Of a DNA stretch of 64,000 nucleotides, positions 48,410-60,181 are shown one piece after another. A program made the position numbers and the translations under genes. Location of the stretch: assembly GCA_021186555.1 (NCBI GenBank), contig JAJKFL010000012.1, positions 682,001 to 746,000 of the forward strand, given 5' to 3'. The DNA comes from Reticulitermes speratus (Eukaryota > Arthropoda > Insecta > Blattodea > Rhinotermitidae). How positions within the stretch are numbered: the first letter of the stretch is position 1; every line of letters starts with the position of its first letter. The notes under the pieces were generated by a model, which ran no database searches, was not told the origin of the DNA, and worked only from the letters and a program-made list of their open reading frames with translations.

Positions 48410-49195
48410 CATTCTAAAGGGTCCAAGAAGAATTGTTGTTGGTTCACTTGACCCTTGAGAATGACGGCAATACCGGCATGTTCCGTCAAAACATTGGGTA
48501 CCACACACATGAAAAATGCAGTGGGACATCCCAGAAGGTGGGAATCTTCACTTACACCATTGCAAAAACATCAGAACTCATCATTAGTTTATTTTGCATG
48601 GCCACTGTATTTACTAACCACAGAGATGCTAGACAACGTTCCTGATGCTTCATACTTGTCACAACACATTTTTATAACCTACAGAAATCAGTGGCTTTGT
48701 GCCCAACAAGGACTCTACTCTTACAATATTTCAGTCACCTGCAGATAGCTCCATAACGATCCTTACAAAAGAACTGATAACATTTTTGCATACAATTTTA
48801 GGAAACTACACTTGAAACACTAATGTTAAAAAATCCTACACAAATACAAAATGTTAACAAATGCTGGATAAAACTGATACTGGCACGATTCAATAAACAG
48901 GCCTCGAGACATGCATGAAAACTGTTTCACATTTTAGTTAATTTTTAGTGCTTCTATGCTAGGCCTATTATGAGAGTGACATCCAGCTTCATACTGGGCT
49001 CACGTGGAATCGTCTCATCTCAAGTCTCTTAAGTTTCCAACAACCATCATTCCATGCCAATCTATAAACATAACCAAGGACTGGTACAACAGACCAAATT
49101 AAGTCCATAACTCTAAATACTCATAATATACATTTGATGCCAATCCAAAATTTCTTTATATTTTTTACCTTACTGTCACATGTACAGTTTCAAGA
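48410..49195. other. No gene recognised
   Basis: Unassigned DNA between a LINE fragment and an inverted-repeat element. Two overlapping plus frames (70 and 97 codons) look fortuitous. Confidence 0.4.
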
Positions 49196-49232
49196 ATTAG
49201 AAGAAAATGTAGGATTCAAGTATTCCGGAATA

Positions 49233-49382
49233 CAATGCTGTGTCGCTGGGTAAGTTGTTCCTGACGTTTCGAAGTGATCGTGCCACTTCGTCTTCAAGGG
49301 TAACAATCGTGGACTGATTACTCCTGATGATGAAGCTGATAAGATCCCTTGAAAAATCAGAAACACCCAGCGACACAGCATT
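49233..49382 (-). mobile_element. Inverted-repeat element with two hammerhead-like traces
   Basis: Perfect 18-bp arms AATGCTGTGTCGCTGGGT (49233-49250) and its complement (49365-49382). Minus strand near 49300-49258: CCTTGAAGA, C, GAAGTG/CACTTC stem, GAAACGTC. Plus strand near 49324: CTGATGA, TGAAG, a broken second copy. 160 nt downstream of the gene D stop. Confidence 0.6.
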
Positions 49383-49546
49383 ACACCCTGGAAGACTCAA
49401 ATGCTTATCAACGCTGTTGTAAGAACGTCATATGTTGCAAGAATATGTAGATCTACTTAACATGGCAACAGTAAGACTCAAACACTTTCATAGTGAACTT
49501 CGCTAGCTGTGTGACTTCGTATTTCTTACCTTAAGAATCACACGCA

Positions 49547-50411
49547 TTAATTAGGTTTCTGTACAAAGTGTTTGCGTCTGTGTCGCGAACACTCTCCGCT
49601 TCGAAAGAATGACCTGTTACATACATCGCATACGTACGGTTTCTCTCCTGTATGCATTCGGTAATGCTCCTTAAGGTTTCCATTTGCTGAGAATTTCTTC
49701 AAACAAACATCACATTCATAAGGTTTCTCGCCAGTGTGGCATCGCATATGTCTAACAAGGTCAGCGATACGAGGGAACACTTTCAAACACGTTTCACATT
49801 TAATAGGGTTGTCACACGTGTGGATCCGTTTATGGCAATTTAAGTCTCCTTTCCTTCTGAAATTCTTAAAACATACATCACATTTGAACGGCTTTTCCCC
49901 GGTGTGAATTCGATAATGTTGCTTCAGATAGCCTCGGCCTGAAAACTGTTTATTACATATAACACATCCATATGGCTTTTCTCCGGAATGGCTTCGTTTG
50001 TGACCCATCAGATTTGAATGCTGGGAGAAAACTTTACTGCATTGAGTACACTTATATGGTTTTTCTCCTGTATGAATCCGATAATGCTGCTTTAAATTAC
50101 CCTTCTGTGCAAATCTGAGATCACATTTATCACAACTAAAAGCCTTTTCACCTGTATGAATAAACATATGTTGCTTCCTGTTGTGATGGCTTGTAAAGTG
50201 TTTGTTACAAATTTCACATTTGTAGACTTTACCATTTCTGGTTTTATGAAAATTACTTTTTTGTACTTGACTGTCTGCTGGGTTAGAACTGTTAATACAG
50301 TTGCTGTTCTCATTAGGTATAGTACTTTCCTTCCCAAGACAGTATTCAGGCTCTGAGGAATGCGAATTCTCACCAACTGGAACTTCTTGCTCACTCGTAG
50401 AATGTTTCGAA
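49547..50411 (-). CDS. Gene D finger exon: eight C2H2 fingers
   Basis: Acceptor CTTTCACAG, entry in phase 2, stop TAA at 49549-49547. About 70 polar residues precede eight fingers: YKCEICNKHF, FSCDKCDLRF, YKCTQCSKVF, YGCVICNKQF, FKCDVCFKNF, IKCETCLKVF, YECDVCLKKF and YVCDVCNRSF. All Cys2His2 positions are present and the linkers are mostly HTGEKPYxC. The fingers are not of the CGKSF type of genes A-C, so D is a more distant family member. Confidence 0.9.
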
Positions 50412-53400
50412 CTGTGAAAGGAAACCATAACAGTGCAAACAGGCTACATTCATCCACTTGCAGTTCCCTAATGCTATACAGGGGTGCTTACCAAACTGGG
50501 CCACAGACACCTCAGGTTCTAGTGTAATTTCAAGTTCGCTGCAAGGTATTCCAAGGGCCTCAAGAATTCACATAACTTCACAGGAAGTTTTCCTTTTCCA
50601 GACAGTGTTTGATTTCCTGTGTTATTACTTTTGTGGTAAACAAATTGTAAATTCATTTACATGAGTTCTCAGTGTATAATAGTCCATCACCATTAGATAT
50701 TGTTTCAAGTAATAAAGTTGAATAGTACAATTATTAATAAATGGGGTTCTGTGACTTTTTTTTGAAGTTAAGAAGAGGTCCTCACACTGGAAAAGACTGG
50801 AACTGCTGACGTACAGTAACTGCTGACGTACAGTAACCGCTGACGTACAGCAACCGCTGACGTACAGCAACTGCTGACGTACAGTACACAGACAAACAGC
50901 AACCACAGACTACAACGAAGTATATGCAGCATACCCCAACAGAAGATCGCCTAAACACATTCCTCAGGTTCATGATATTTACTGCACTTTGCTGGACCAT
51001 GAATGAAGCCCCCCTCCAATTTCAATGAAAATTAATTGATACATCTACAGACACAGTCGTTTATATAATAATGAATATATAAAGAATGTTCAATGAGTGA
51101 GGTTTCCTACATAAGAAAAGTTAAATGAGAAGTAATTCCATTAAATTTATGTCATCTATTCTACTGAAGTGTCTTTATTTTTCAACATAATCCCCCCCAA
51201 GCACACTGATGCATTTGTCGCAGTGTGACAGACTGCACAATAAGGAGGAAGTGGAAATCACTGTTTGTAAATGTTTATGAACACAAGCCTGAATTCCACC
51301 ATGATGGAATTTCTACATGACAGGGCAACTGCACAGTGCCATCATGCACTAAAATACTACACAGCGTCTCTTTGATCATTGCACTGACAACTGTAACTGT
51401 CATGAGATCTGGTGGGTGCAGGTTTGCTGCTGTGCTTTTGTGAGATGATAGAAGAGTGACCCTGTATATGTATATTCACAGCTGCTTGCTGCTACCATGT
51501 GTACAACCTCAACACATCTGCTTGGATGGAAACTGAAATGGTGAATATCACTGCTCATGTACGAAAGTCTAATCGTGAATTACAACCCAAACAACCACTC
51601 ACCTGTCCACACTTGTTGACCCTTCCTCTTTTTCTTCTTCTTCTTTGTACTCTTCTTTGACTGGAACAAAATTCCACGGCTGTGCCTCCTACAAAACAAA
51701 TTCGCTTATTGTGAGCACCAAACGGAAGCCAACCCCCCCCCCCCCAAAAAGGACCATGCACTTACTCATTCTGCTACAAACAGAAGAACAGGTCAATGCT
51801 TCCCTCTAAAGTGAGTGAGCTCAGATAGCTCAGTCAATATAGTGACTAGGCTACAGGCTGGGCAAACCAGGGTTCAATTTCCGATAGGAAGAAGAGACTT
51901 TCTTCTCTGAAGGTTCAGTGTGGCTCTGGGGCCCACCTTGCTTCCCAGGAGTAAAGCAGCCAGGGCATGAGGCTGACCACTCACCTCTGTCTAGTGCTGA
52001 GGTTAAGAATGAGTGGAGCTAATGGAGCTATACCTCTGCTACCCCCATACGGCTTCACGGTATGCACAGGAAAAGCTTTACCTTTATGTTCCTTCCAATG
52101 TGCTTCCAGTTACAGCAGCTGTTTATGACGGGCTCAGTGACCAAAAAGACGATTACATGCAAACATCAGAACTTCCATCTGGTAAAGGTAAAAAGGCACC
52201 TTGGGGAGTAGAGGTATGGCTCCACTCAATCTTAACCTTAGTACCAGGTGGAGGTGTGGTCAATTCATGCCCCGGCTGCTTGATCCCAGGACAATAACCT
52301 CCAGTACCCAATGAATAGACCAGGTGGGACCTAGAGCTCGTGTGGTCATTTTGGAAAGGAAAAAAACCCTGCCCCTGCTGGGGGGGGAAATGAATATCTG
52401 AACTGTTCAGCCCACAACCTGGTCACTTTACTGACTGAGCTATCTATCACAGTATTACCCACACAGAAGGCCCTTATCTGTCAGTCTGTTTCTCATTCAT
52501 CTAGCAAACTCACATCCAACCTTACCCTACAATAATCTCTGCATATTAGCATTCAAAGTTCCAGCGATTCCAAATGCACTCCAAATGTTACCTCATACGA
52601 ATAATAGAGAATGAACTTGGGATGAGGGTTTTCAAACACTTATGTAACTGGAGTTCTGCATTTTTGGATTAATGTCGCCATAAAAATACCACACTGGCAT
52701 GTCAACATGGCATGCCTGGTTACAATTATGAGCCTCATTGGTGTTATTTCTAATTCTGCAACCAACTCCTGATGTGATACAATTCATTAATTTCTTGCTT
52801 GGAAATATGACCTTCCAGTCATATTTCTGAGTTGTAACAATCCCCCTTGCTTGTATCTCTTTCTTTTAGAGAGGGCTTCTACATTACGGTGGATAACCCG
52901 ACGATCTGGGACCACAGACATTTGCAACGTACAAAGAGGTAAAGCTTTCCCGTAACAAGTCACGAAGACTCAAAGAGGGGGGATGTAATGTTGGGCTTCC
53001 ATCCTTACTTTGACATTCGGCACAACTAGGACGGCAGAGCTGTCAGCTGTACGGTTGGAACTCATTTCTGTTACAGGCTGTGTGGACCCCAGGGCTACTA
53101 AATGTGGACAGAAGGCATAAGTCACTTGAAAATTTCCAAGATCCCTAACGGGAATCGAACGAAGAACCTCCCATGTTGTGGTTACCGTGCCTCAACCAAC
53201 TGAGCCACTTCTCGCCCCCATTTGCAACATACGAAAAAATAAAAACGATGCTACAGTTACAGCAGTACTCTGCCAAATGTTTGTGTTTTCCTGATGCCAT
53301 AGCAGTACAATTTCTGTTGCAACCAGTCTGGCCTACTGCCGTTCATGCATCAAAGTACATTCTGCTGACATCCTGAAGGTTTAATCTCTCACTGAAAAGC

Positions 53401-56400
53401 GACAGAGGCAAAGGGAGGTTAGAAGGTCGGACAGAACAGTAATGCAGCCGTAAAGCTGTATTCTTTGCCAAGTGATGTCATGCCATCTGAACAAGAAAAG
53501 GGCAAGCAGTGTGGACAGGTTCTGACACAGCAGGTTATATCGCCACACTGCACTAGCCGTACGATGCTACTGCACAGACATAACGTACCTTGCCTTCATC
53601 CTTCATATCCACCAACTCGGCTTCACTGAGCGATGACATCAAGAAACGACTGCTGTCTGAATCTGATTCTTCATCATCTTCCTCCAGGCTAAGCTGCAAA
53701 ACAAACAGTGTTCATGTCAAGTTTATTTGGTACTTTGTGCAAATAACCCATCTCTGGGAGCACTGTGCAGTAATCCAACAGTATATGGGCACTCAGTTTA
53801 TGAGTCTTTGCTTATACAAGTTCCTGCACTGAACAATTTAATTTTAATATGTAATAAAAATTACCTGTGTTTCCTTTATATCTATCATAAGGAAGGCACC
53901 TAATATTTATGCATTGTCCACGCAATTTTAATGATGGAAATATGATTCATACATACAGGAATGACTGATAATACCACTTAAATACATTAATTGACCACAC
54001 TGTTACTTTTTTGTGCATAGGTACATACCGTAAGTGTTCAGAGGTGTCATCTAGATGCGCTTTTTTACTTAGTGTCTACAGTGGTTGAATCTCTTGCCCT
54101 AACCTTTTGGAAACTGCCAGCCTATGCCCACTAACTCGAAATCTCAGAAATTTTACTTTGTCTAACATTGACTTTAAACGCTGCAACTGTCCTTCCACTA
54201 CATGTGCTTCAGCGGCTAATGCCATCAGACAGGATAGTGCTATATTTAATGCACACGATTTGTTAAATTAAGCATGCTGCTTATAGGTACTAAAATTTGT
54301 TGTGCCCATATTGTTATTTTTCATGTGTTTATGTTTGCAGTTAGTTATTCCACGTATCTTACTTATGTTCCTGTGCTGTCCCTGTAATTAGACTTTTTGC
54401 TGTGTGTCACTACATTATTAATGAAGAATTGAATTACTGAGTAATAATAATAATATACCGGTAATAACTGGAGCCACCGGAATAGTAACAAAAGGTTTAA
54501 AGAAAAATCTGGAAGCCACACCAGGAAAACATTCAATAGATTCACTACAAAAGACAGCTGTACTTGGAACATCACACATAATATGGGAGGTACTGCAGTC
54601 TGAAACTTGAAGCGTGAGCGGTGGGGATCACCGTTGGTACAAGGGAAGTACCGGGGAGAAAAGGCCTGTGACAAGAGACGAGGACAACAACACAATAATA
54701 ATAATAATAATAACAATAATTGTCAGGGAACTGGTTCCAAGGGATTATTTGCCAAGAGAGGGGATCCTTACCACCAGGCTATCCTTGCAGAGATAATATT
54801 TCTCTCTCTATCACTGCATCTGTCTCTTTACACTGGTTGCAATTTATTATATTTTCAGTACACGATAAGCCTAAATTCAAATTTATGCACAGCTTATATG
54901 AGAAAAAATACAAAAGAAAATGACAGTATTAACTTGCATGCACAAGACATAACTGCACTTCATCCCACTGTATTTTTAACTGGAATACATCAGATACTGC
55001 CATAAACATGTAATGGTTTCAGCACAAACACAGCCATGGTCACAGCTGTTCTCATTAGTCAATAACACATTCCAGTAGACAGCAAATGAGTCAACAGGCA
55101 TGTACCGTTGCAGAAAGATCCCTAACATTACAAAATTCACTGCTTACATGCTGCAAGAAGTGAAGATGGCCAGACTAAATGGTGTGTTGTAAGCATGCAT
55201 GTGTGCAAGTGTGTGCACCAAGTGACAATGTTAAGGCCCGGCTACTGACACATGTGAAACCCTCACAAAATAAAACTCACCTCTGCTTCACACTTTATTA
55301 TAGGGATTGTTACAGATCTTGCTTCATCATTCTCATCTCACTGGTCAGCAACATGGACTCGCTACTACTATGCGAATCCAACTCCACTTTGACTTCATCC
55401 ATAGTAAGCTGTCAAACAACAAACACAGAACTTCTAGTACGATAAAAGCCTCTAAATACAAACAAAATTGTGCGATCTCAGTACATTTCTACAATCTCGA
55501 ACATCTATGTAAACAAACCCTGTCATTTCACTTTTATACTAAAAATACTTAAATGCTAACCTCTGTTGTTCTATTTTATTAGCGAAACCTCTCACATACA
55601 ACCACCATTTATTCTAAAATGCAAACACTTCTGGCATGGGAGGGGCGGAAACACTCCCGCATCAAATGCTGTATGAATCTAAAACTTCTGGTAGTTAATT
55701 TCAAATGGTAATATGTGAATGAAACCCACTCGACTGTCAATGGAAAGTCCTCGCCTTTTGTACGTACGAGAAACTGTTTTAGCAGTGTTTTGTCAAAGAA
55801 CATCATACGACAAACTGTGTTAAAATGACAATGTAAAACATATCAGTTTTCACAGAATATCTTAAAAGCTACCTGCCACACACTTCTCAAGACTTGTTTC
55901 ACACATCTCACAGTTCACAATAAAGGCTTTCTTGTAAAAATAATAATGTTTTATACAGATAAATGAATGATACACTGTACACAAGATCGCCCCCGGAACA
56001 CTCAGATGGACACCATCATTTCAACTACAAATTTTTTTCGCTTTACAGATGTGATACCATTAACATATTATTACTATTAGTATTGTTGGAATAACACACC
56101 TAAAACACGTCCCTTAAACTAACCAAAAGCCAGGCCTATGATTCCTCACGACACTTAGCTACTGAAACATAACCTAACACCTCCCCTAGAGCATAACCCG
56201 CCTACATGACGTTCATGTCATGTACGCACCATGTTCTACTTGTGTTACTACTAAAATAATGTGATTATCTGTGATGTAAATATCATAAACTTACGAACCC
56301 GTTAGGCTGTAAGTTTGCGAAAATGAACTAGATAAACGAAGAAAATGCTTTATTTTCCAATACCAGGAAAAATAAACTACGGTTAATCGATATAAAACCT

Positions 56401-56692
56401 CCGCCTGTGTTAACTGCATGTGCACGATCAGACCAGTCTAAAACAAACTCTAGGGCTATAGAAACAGAACACATGGAGTCAGCTGTTTTAACACAAATAT
56501 ATCTTCCACGAACAACAAAACATAAGTAGTAGTGCTTAATGATGAATTCTTGTAGTTTGATACTACGTCCATAATTACTGGTATTCATAAAATTACGTAC
56601 ATGTCAGCAATTTGGGAAATTACTTTCGTCTTTTAAGTAGAGGACAAAACTCAAGCACATTTATCACAACAGAGGCTTACCGGGCCATCCAT
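49547..56692 (-). CDS. Gene D: acidic linker plus eight-finger C2H2 protein, one frameshift
   Basis: Gene-level entry. Exons in order: up to 56681 (ATG GAT GGC CCG at 56692-56681), 55408-55281, 53693-53589, 51688-51603 and 50411-49547. Phases are 0, 0, 0, 2. All exons are open except 55408-55281, which is one base short (128 nt) and shifts frame near 55335. The repaired length would be about 398 residues with fingers in the C-terminal two thirds. A small upstream ATG (reading MAMN then stop) precedes the start. It is a nuclear DNA-binding protein by family and its target is unknown. The single shift may be an assembly indel, since the rest is well kept. Confidence 0.7.
50430..50790. other. 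Gene D intron 4, no feature recognised
   Basis: No repeat or ORF of note. Confidence 0.4.
50796..50884. repeat. 17-bp tandem repeat, five copies
   Basis: Unit AACTGCTGACGTACAGT with C/T and T/C variants, in intron 4 of gene D. It contains TGACGTA, a CRE-like heptamer, in every copy. Confidence 0.95.
51085..51250 (-). mobile_element. Mariner fossil, terminal part
   Basis: TTTATTTTTCAACATAATCC...GCACACTGATGCATTTGTC on plus is, reversed, the end of a mariner ORF (…NYVEK stop) with flank. Related to 22830-22960. A 10-C/7-C run lies nearby (51187). Confidence 0.55.
51603..51688 (-). CDS. Gene D exon 4 (EAQPWNFVPVKEEYKEEEE...)
   Basis: Acceptor TTTTGTAG, donor GTGAGTGG, 86 nt. It is phase 0 in and phase 2 out, the shared pattern for the exon before the fingers. 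It contains VKEEYKEEEEKEEG. The two bases AG combine with T of the finger exon. Confidence 0.75.
51818..52095 (+). mobile_element. SINE family 1
   Basis: Head CAGATAGCTCAGTCAATATA (A-box TAGCTCAGT), GGTTCAATTTCC; body GGGGCCCACCTTGC, TCTAGTGCTGAGGTTAAG; end GCTTTACCTTTATG. Confidence 0.75.
52180..52460 (-). mobile_element. SINE family 1, tail to tail with the previous copy
   Basis: Minus copy: GATAGCTCAGTCAGTAAAG head near 52447, CCCAGCAGGGGCAGGG, then ...CTTTTTACCTTTACC at 52180. The two 3' ends face each other across about 85 bp. Confidence 0.7.
52470..52915. other. Gene D intron 3, unassigned
   Basis: No feature recognised. Confidence 0.35.
52933..53218 (-). mobile_element. tRNA-derived SINE, family 2, with target duplication
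   Basis: Minus from 53218: GGGGGCGAGAAGTGGCTCAG, TTGGTTGAGGCAC..., GTTCGATTCCCGTTAGGGAT, i.e. an A box (TGGCTCAGTTGG) and B box (GTTCGATTCC). The body ends near CTTTACCTCTTT. Flanks CATTTGCAACGTAC (52919-52932) and CATTTGCAACATAC (53219-53232) are a 14-bp duplication with one mismatch. Confidence 0.8.
53589..53693 (-). CDS. Gene D exon 3 (LSLEEDDEESDSDSS...)
   Basis: Acceptor TTTTGCAG, donor GTACGT, 105 nt, 35 open codons, phase 0 at both ends. Very acidic and serine-rich at the start (EEDDEESDSDSS), ending VDMKDEGK. It is in frame with exons 2 and 4. Confidence 0.72.
53840..55270. other. Gene D intron 2, no feature recognised
   Basis: Contains an (AAT)n stretch near 54693-54720 and a 132-codon plus frame (54607-55005) without a recognisable domain. 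Confidence 0.4.
55281..55408 (-). CDS. Gene D exon 2 (LTMDEVKVELDSHSS...), frameshifted
   Basis: Acceptor TTTGACAG, donor GTGAGT. It opens LTMDEVKVELD SHSSSESMLL and closes in another frame as ENDEARSVTI PIIKCEAE. The 128-nt length needs one more base for the phase-0 junction to exon 3. The break lies in a GATGAGAATGATGA stretch, where loss of one base is easy. The ATG at 55402 is an alternative start. Confidence 0.65.
55420..56670. other. Gene D intron 1, no feature recognised
   Basis: Low-complexity AT-rich DNA. No ORF or repeat recognised. Confidence 0.4.
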
Positions 56693-56820
56693 TAGTTCAT
56701 TGCCATCTTCCCGTTTCTTACTTCGAAATCCAGTGGGGAAAAAATGAATTGCAAACCCTACAGCTCTAGGCTTGCAAGATACCCAGTTGGAACCGTGGCG
56801 GAAGTATATGACCTGCTAAA
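56681..56820 (-). promoter_or_regulatory. Candidate first exon and promoter of gene D
   Basis: The exon ends at the donor GTAAGCC (56680) after ATG GAT GGC CCG. The reading frame joins exon 2 in phase 0 (MDGP-LTMDEV). The transcription start is not visible. Confidence 0.45.
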
Positions 56821-56829
56821 ATTGGCTCT

Positions 56830-58250
56830 CCTTTAGAACATGTTACAGTAATAACGTCTGATATTTCTACGATACTTTCGCGTGTTTGCCTTATATAGCG
56901 CTGCTGTACCTAAGTTTCTGGTTTTGCACTTCTCTGTTACCCTTCCCTGCCTACCCCACCTTACCATGTAGAAATCGACAACGGTTACTTGAACTTCGGC
57001 AAGTTCCTAGCGTTACCCCCCTTCACTCCGCTGTTTACCAAACGCGTCTTCAGCAACGATTACGCGAGCAGGGTAACACGAATTACATATATGCAGGCTG
57101 ATGTCGGAGTACTATAAACGAAAAAAGAAATACAAATCCGGCTGCATGGTGAATTACGTGAATAAAGGAGCCCTTGCAATACTCTGTTGTTAGTAACACA
57201 CAAATTTCATAACCTACAAACTTAGCAGCCAGTTACTGTCCTCAAAATGTTTAAGTAATAAGTTTAAATAATTATAAACTTACGTGTTTTCACTTTTTGT
57301 TATAACTGAGCTTCAAACACACATGGTTTGTGGACTAACCAAAGCCCTAACCTACCTTTCTCACAACACTCCCCATCGGATATGTATACCACAGTAGAGT
57401 GGTTTGTTGTTATTCATTTCAAATACAGCATTCCTCGTCATGTAGTGAAGTCTACCACGTAATGAAAGCTGCCAATGATAACTCTTATGTTTAAGACATT
57501 TCAATGTCACATCACTTTAATTACATTTCAATATCGCGTGAAAATACTGTGCCCTTAAATGCCACTTTCATGCTGTAAACTTCCTGTAATTTTACGAAGT
57601 GGAATAATTCCAGCAATCAAATACTTTGCACCCATCTACCAGAACTTGTCACATTTCAAAACTATTGACATTTCTTTATAAACCCATTAAATCAGCTACC
57701 AAGCATGCAAGTCAATATCACATTTTGCCAGAAATGTGTAGCATATACCCAGTGCACCATCACAGGCAGTACACAATGATAAGCAGTGCAAGTACCTTCT
57801 GCAAAGAAGGGAAATGGGACAAAAACTGGCTTGAAGTTGTTTACTTTGAATCATGACAACAGCCACGTTTTCTTCCAGAAAACAGAACTAGATGTACCCA
57901 CTTAAGCCCCTTAAGTTTATGTCAATCAAAGGTTTGTATTCCTGCGAGAAGATCTACAGTAACGTAGACTTGAGCTCGTAAATATCGGGACACTAAAATT
58001 ACACCAATTCTGGTCTCAGAAAAAGATTCAGACTGAAACTGCTATAAATTTCATGCCACAGGAATGACTTAATTGTCAGTAACTGCACAATAACCACAAA
58101 CACAAACACTGCACAATTGGCATCAAAAGGAAAGAATATAAAACGAGGACACAAGTTTTCTTGTAGGTGTTTACGTAATTTTCTACCTTCCACAGAACAT
58201 ATAAAAATATAAATGAAACATGACATAAATATCAATTAATTTTACGTTGT
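56830..58250. other. Intergenic between E and D, no gene recognised
   Basis: Short frames only (71-78 codons). Confidence 0.4.
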
Positions 58251-58254
58251 GTTC

Positions 58255-58610
58255 ACCGTGCATCTTGACATTAATTTTCAGTTTTTGAACCAACGAATGC
58301 ACTTTCAATGTGCATTCGTTGGTTAATTAATCAATGCCCAACAGGCAAAACCTATATATCATTACCGGAACATCAAAGAAAAACTTCACAAAACAAAGCA
58401 TCCATTTGTTTAAATATCTGCAAAATATAAAGTGCATTCGTTGTTCACAACTGAAATAATGTCAAATGCACTGAACACACGTAAAATTAATCAATGCCAC
58501 AGGCAAAACCTATATTCATTACCGAGCATCAAGAAAAACTTCACAAAACAAACACATCCATTGTTTTAACAAAATCTGCAAAATGTAAAGTGTATCGCTG
58601 TTCAAAACGA
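58255..58610. repeat. Penelope-type terminus, palindrome and about 160-bp direct duplication
   Basis: GTTCACCGTGCATCTTGACA...CCAACGAATGCAC matches the element ends at 22458 and 47145. It runs into a palindrome CCAACGAATGCAC/GTGCATTCGTTGG (58290-58322). Then 58326-58455 is repeated at 58486-58610 (TTAATCAATGCC...CAGGCAAAACCTATAT, AACTTCACAAAACAAA). No hammerhead core is seen. Confidence 0.6.
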
Positions 58611-59043
58611 AAGAAAAAAAAGTACATTACTTTGTAAAATTGCGTAATTACGTCAGTTCTTATTGTACACACCTGCGCATAGCGCATTTCTGTAGAATTA
58701 CTAAATCAAGTGATAATTCACTTCTTTGTTTCATCCATTGTGTGGCAATGTCAAGAGAGGTCTGTAACAAGCACTCTGATCTACAATTCAAAATAACATG
58801 GCTAATCCATCATTTTTGTGATGCCTCTGGCACTGAATTTGCAGTTTTCATTCACAGATGGCAGACAGGTAGCCTTACAGTATCACGTAACTAGCTTGAG
58901 ACAGCTGTCTGTTATTCATATATCATTTGTGTTTCTATTCTTTGACATCTAAGAAAATGATGAGCTACAAGGCAAATCCCACACGTAACAACAGGCCATC
59001 TAAATACGGGTTAAACTGACAGTCAAGATTCAGTCTGCTGGGA

Positions 59044-59166
59044 TGTGTTGGGCGAACAGTTCCCAACAGTGTGAGGGATCATGGCGCCTTCAGCTTCAGC
59101 TGCTTGTTGCTGAAGCTGAAGGTACTACGATCCTTTGCAACGCTGTAAACTGCTCACCCAACAACA
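59044..59166. mobile_element. Fold-back element, about 120 bp
   Basis: Nested arms: GTGTTGGGCGAACAGT (59045-59060) with ACTGCTCACCCAACAAC (59149-59165), and CCTTCAGCTTCAGC (59087-59100) with its exact complement (59109-59122). Confidence 0.65.
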
Positions 59167-59169
59167 CGT

Positions 59170-60170
59170 CACTCCCAGGAGACTGCGAACACAAAAGACA
59201 CAACACTGCCATCTAGTTCACATCTTCCTGACCTTCCCCTCAAATTGTGTGCAAGTGTGCGCATCACACATGTCTAAGGTACACATTACATACACACACA
59301 CATATACAGCATGTATCTTTATCATGTCTTTGACCACAGCAGCTGTCACAGGATGTCCTGCAGAAAAAGGCTTTCTAAGCAGTAAAGCTGCTGTGCTCAC
59401 AGAACAGATAAAAAAGGACGCTGCGACAGTAACACATATTTGCATCCATAATCAGACCTACATGCTACAAGCTATGGTCACCAGTAGCATACTTTCATGC
59501 AAATCACAAAGGGTTGCCTGAAGTGGTTCTGCTGCCATCTGTAAGTGATACTGTGATACTACATGATTCAGCGAATTGTACAAGCTGCAGCTGACATCAA
59601 CTGATCAGTGACGTACCTTTTCAGTAATTCATAAACAAGTACTGCTAACAATACACATAACTATCCTAGGTAGGCCACAAGAAGGGGGCAGGAGGATGCC
59701 AAAGAGGTTAACACTTTAACCACCGAGTTCTTTCTGTATTTTTTGATCCCCCGGAGTTTGGTTTTTGGTAAAAAATTAGAACCAGGTCTGGACTTAGAAG
59801 TGAAACTAGTACTGCCTGAGCACATACAATCTCTGGCAGTACTCTCACAGAGTAGGAAGCCTGTTGCTGTAAACATAAGGAGGGTTTTAAGCTCCTCCTC
59901 CTCATCATCATCATCATCACATGCTGTGCTGGAGAGAACTTAAAATGTGAATACAAATACAGATAGATTTCTGGGGTCGTTACTTCTTTAGAAGGCAGTC
60001 AGTTTGAAGACCAAGAGACATGTAAAACAATTAAAAAAAAAAATTCTTTCCATTACATAATATCCTCCACTCTCCACTGCCTTACTTACACATCCTAGTG
60101 CCAAACGTCCATGGGAACTTTGCCTCCATATTCTTGAAACTGAAGTTCCTCCTGTACCCAAGAGCCTGAA
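59170..60170. other. 3' flank of gene E, no gene recognised
   Basis: A 66-codon plus frame at 59743-59943 ends in a serine run from (ATC)n and has no recognisable domain. Confidence 0.4.
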
Positions 60171-60181
60171 ATAATGCTGCT

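Noticed and set aside
53138-53218. Functional tRNA gene
   Set aside because: A and B boxes are present but no complete cloverleaf. The sequence continues into a 280-bp body flanked by target duplications, so it is a SINE.
54607-55005. 132-codon plus frame with an Asn run
   Set aside because: The Asn/Ile run comes from an (AAT)n stretch. No recognisable domain, inside an intron of gene D on the other strand.
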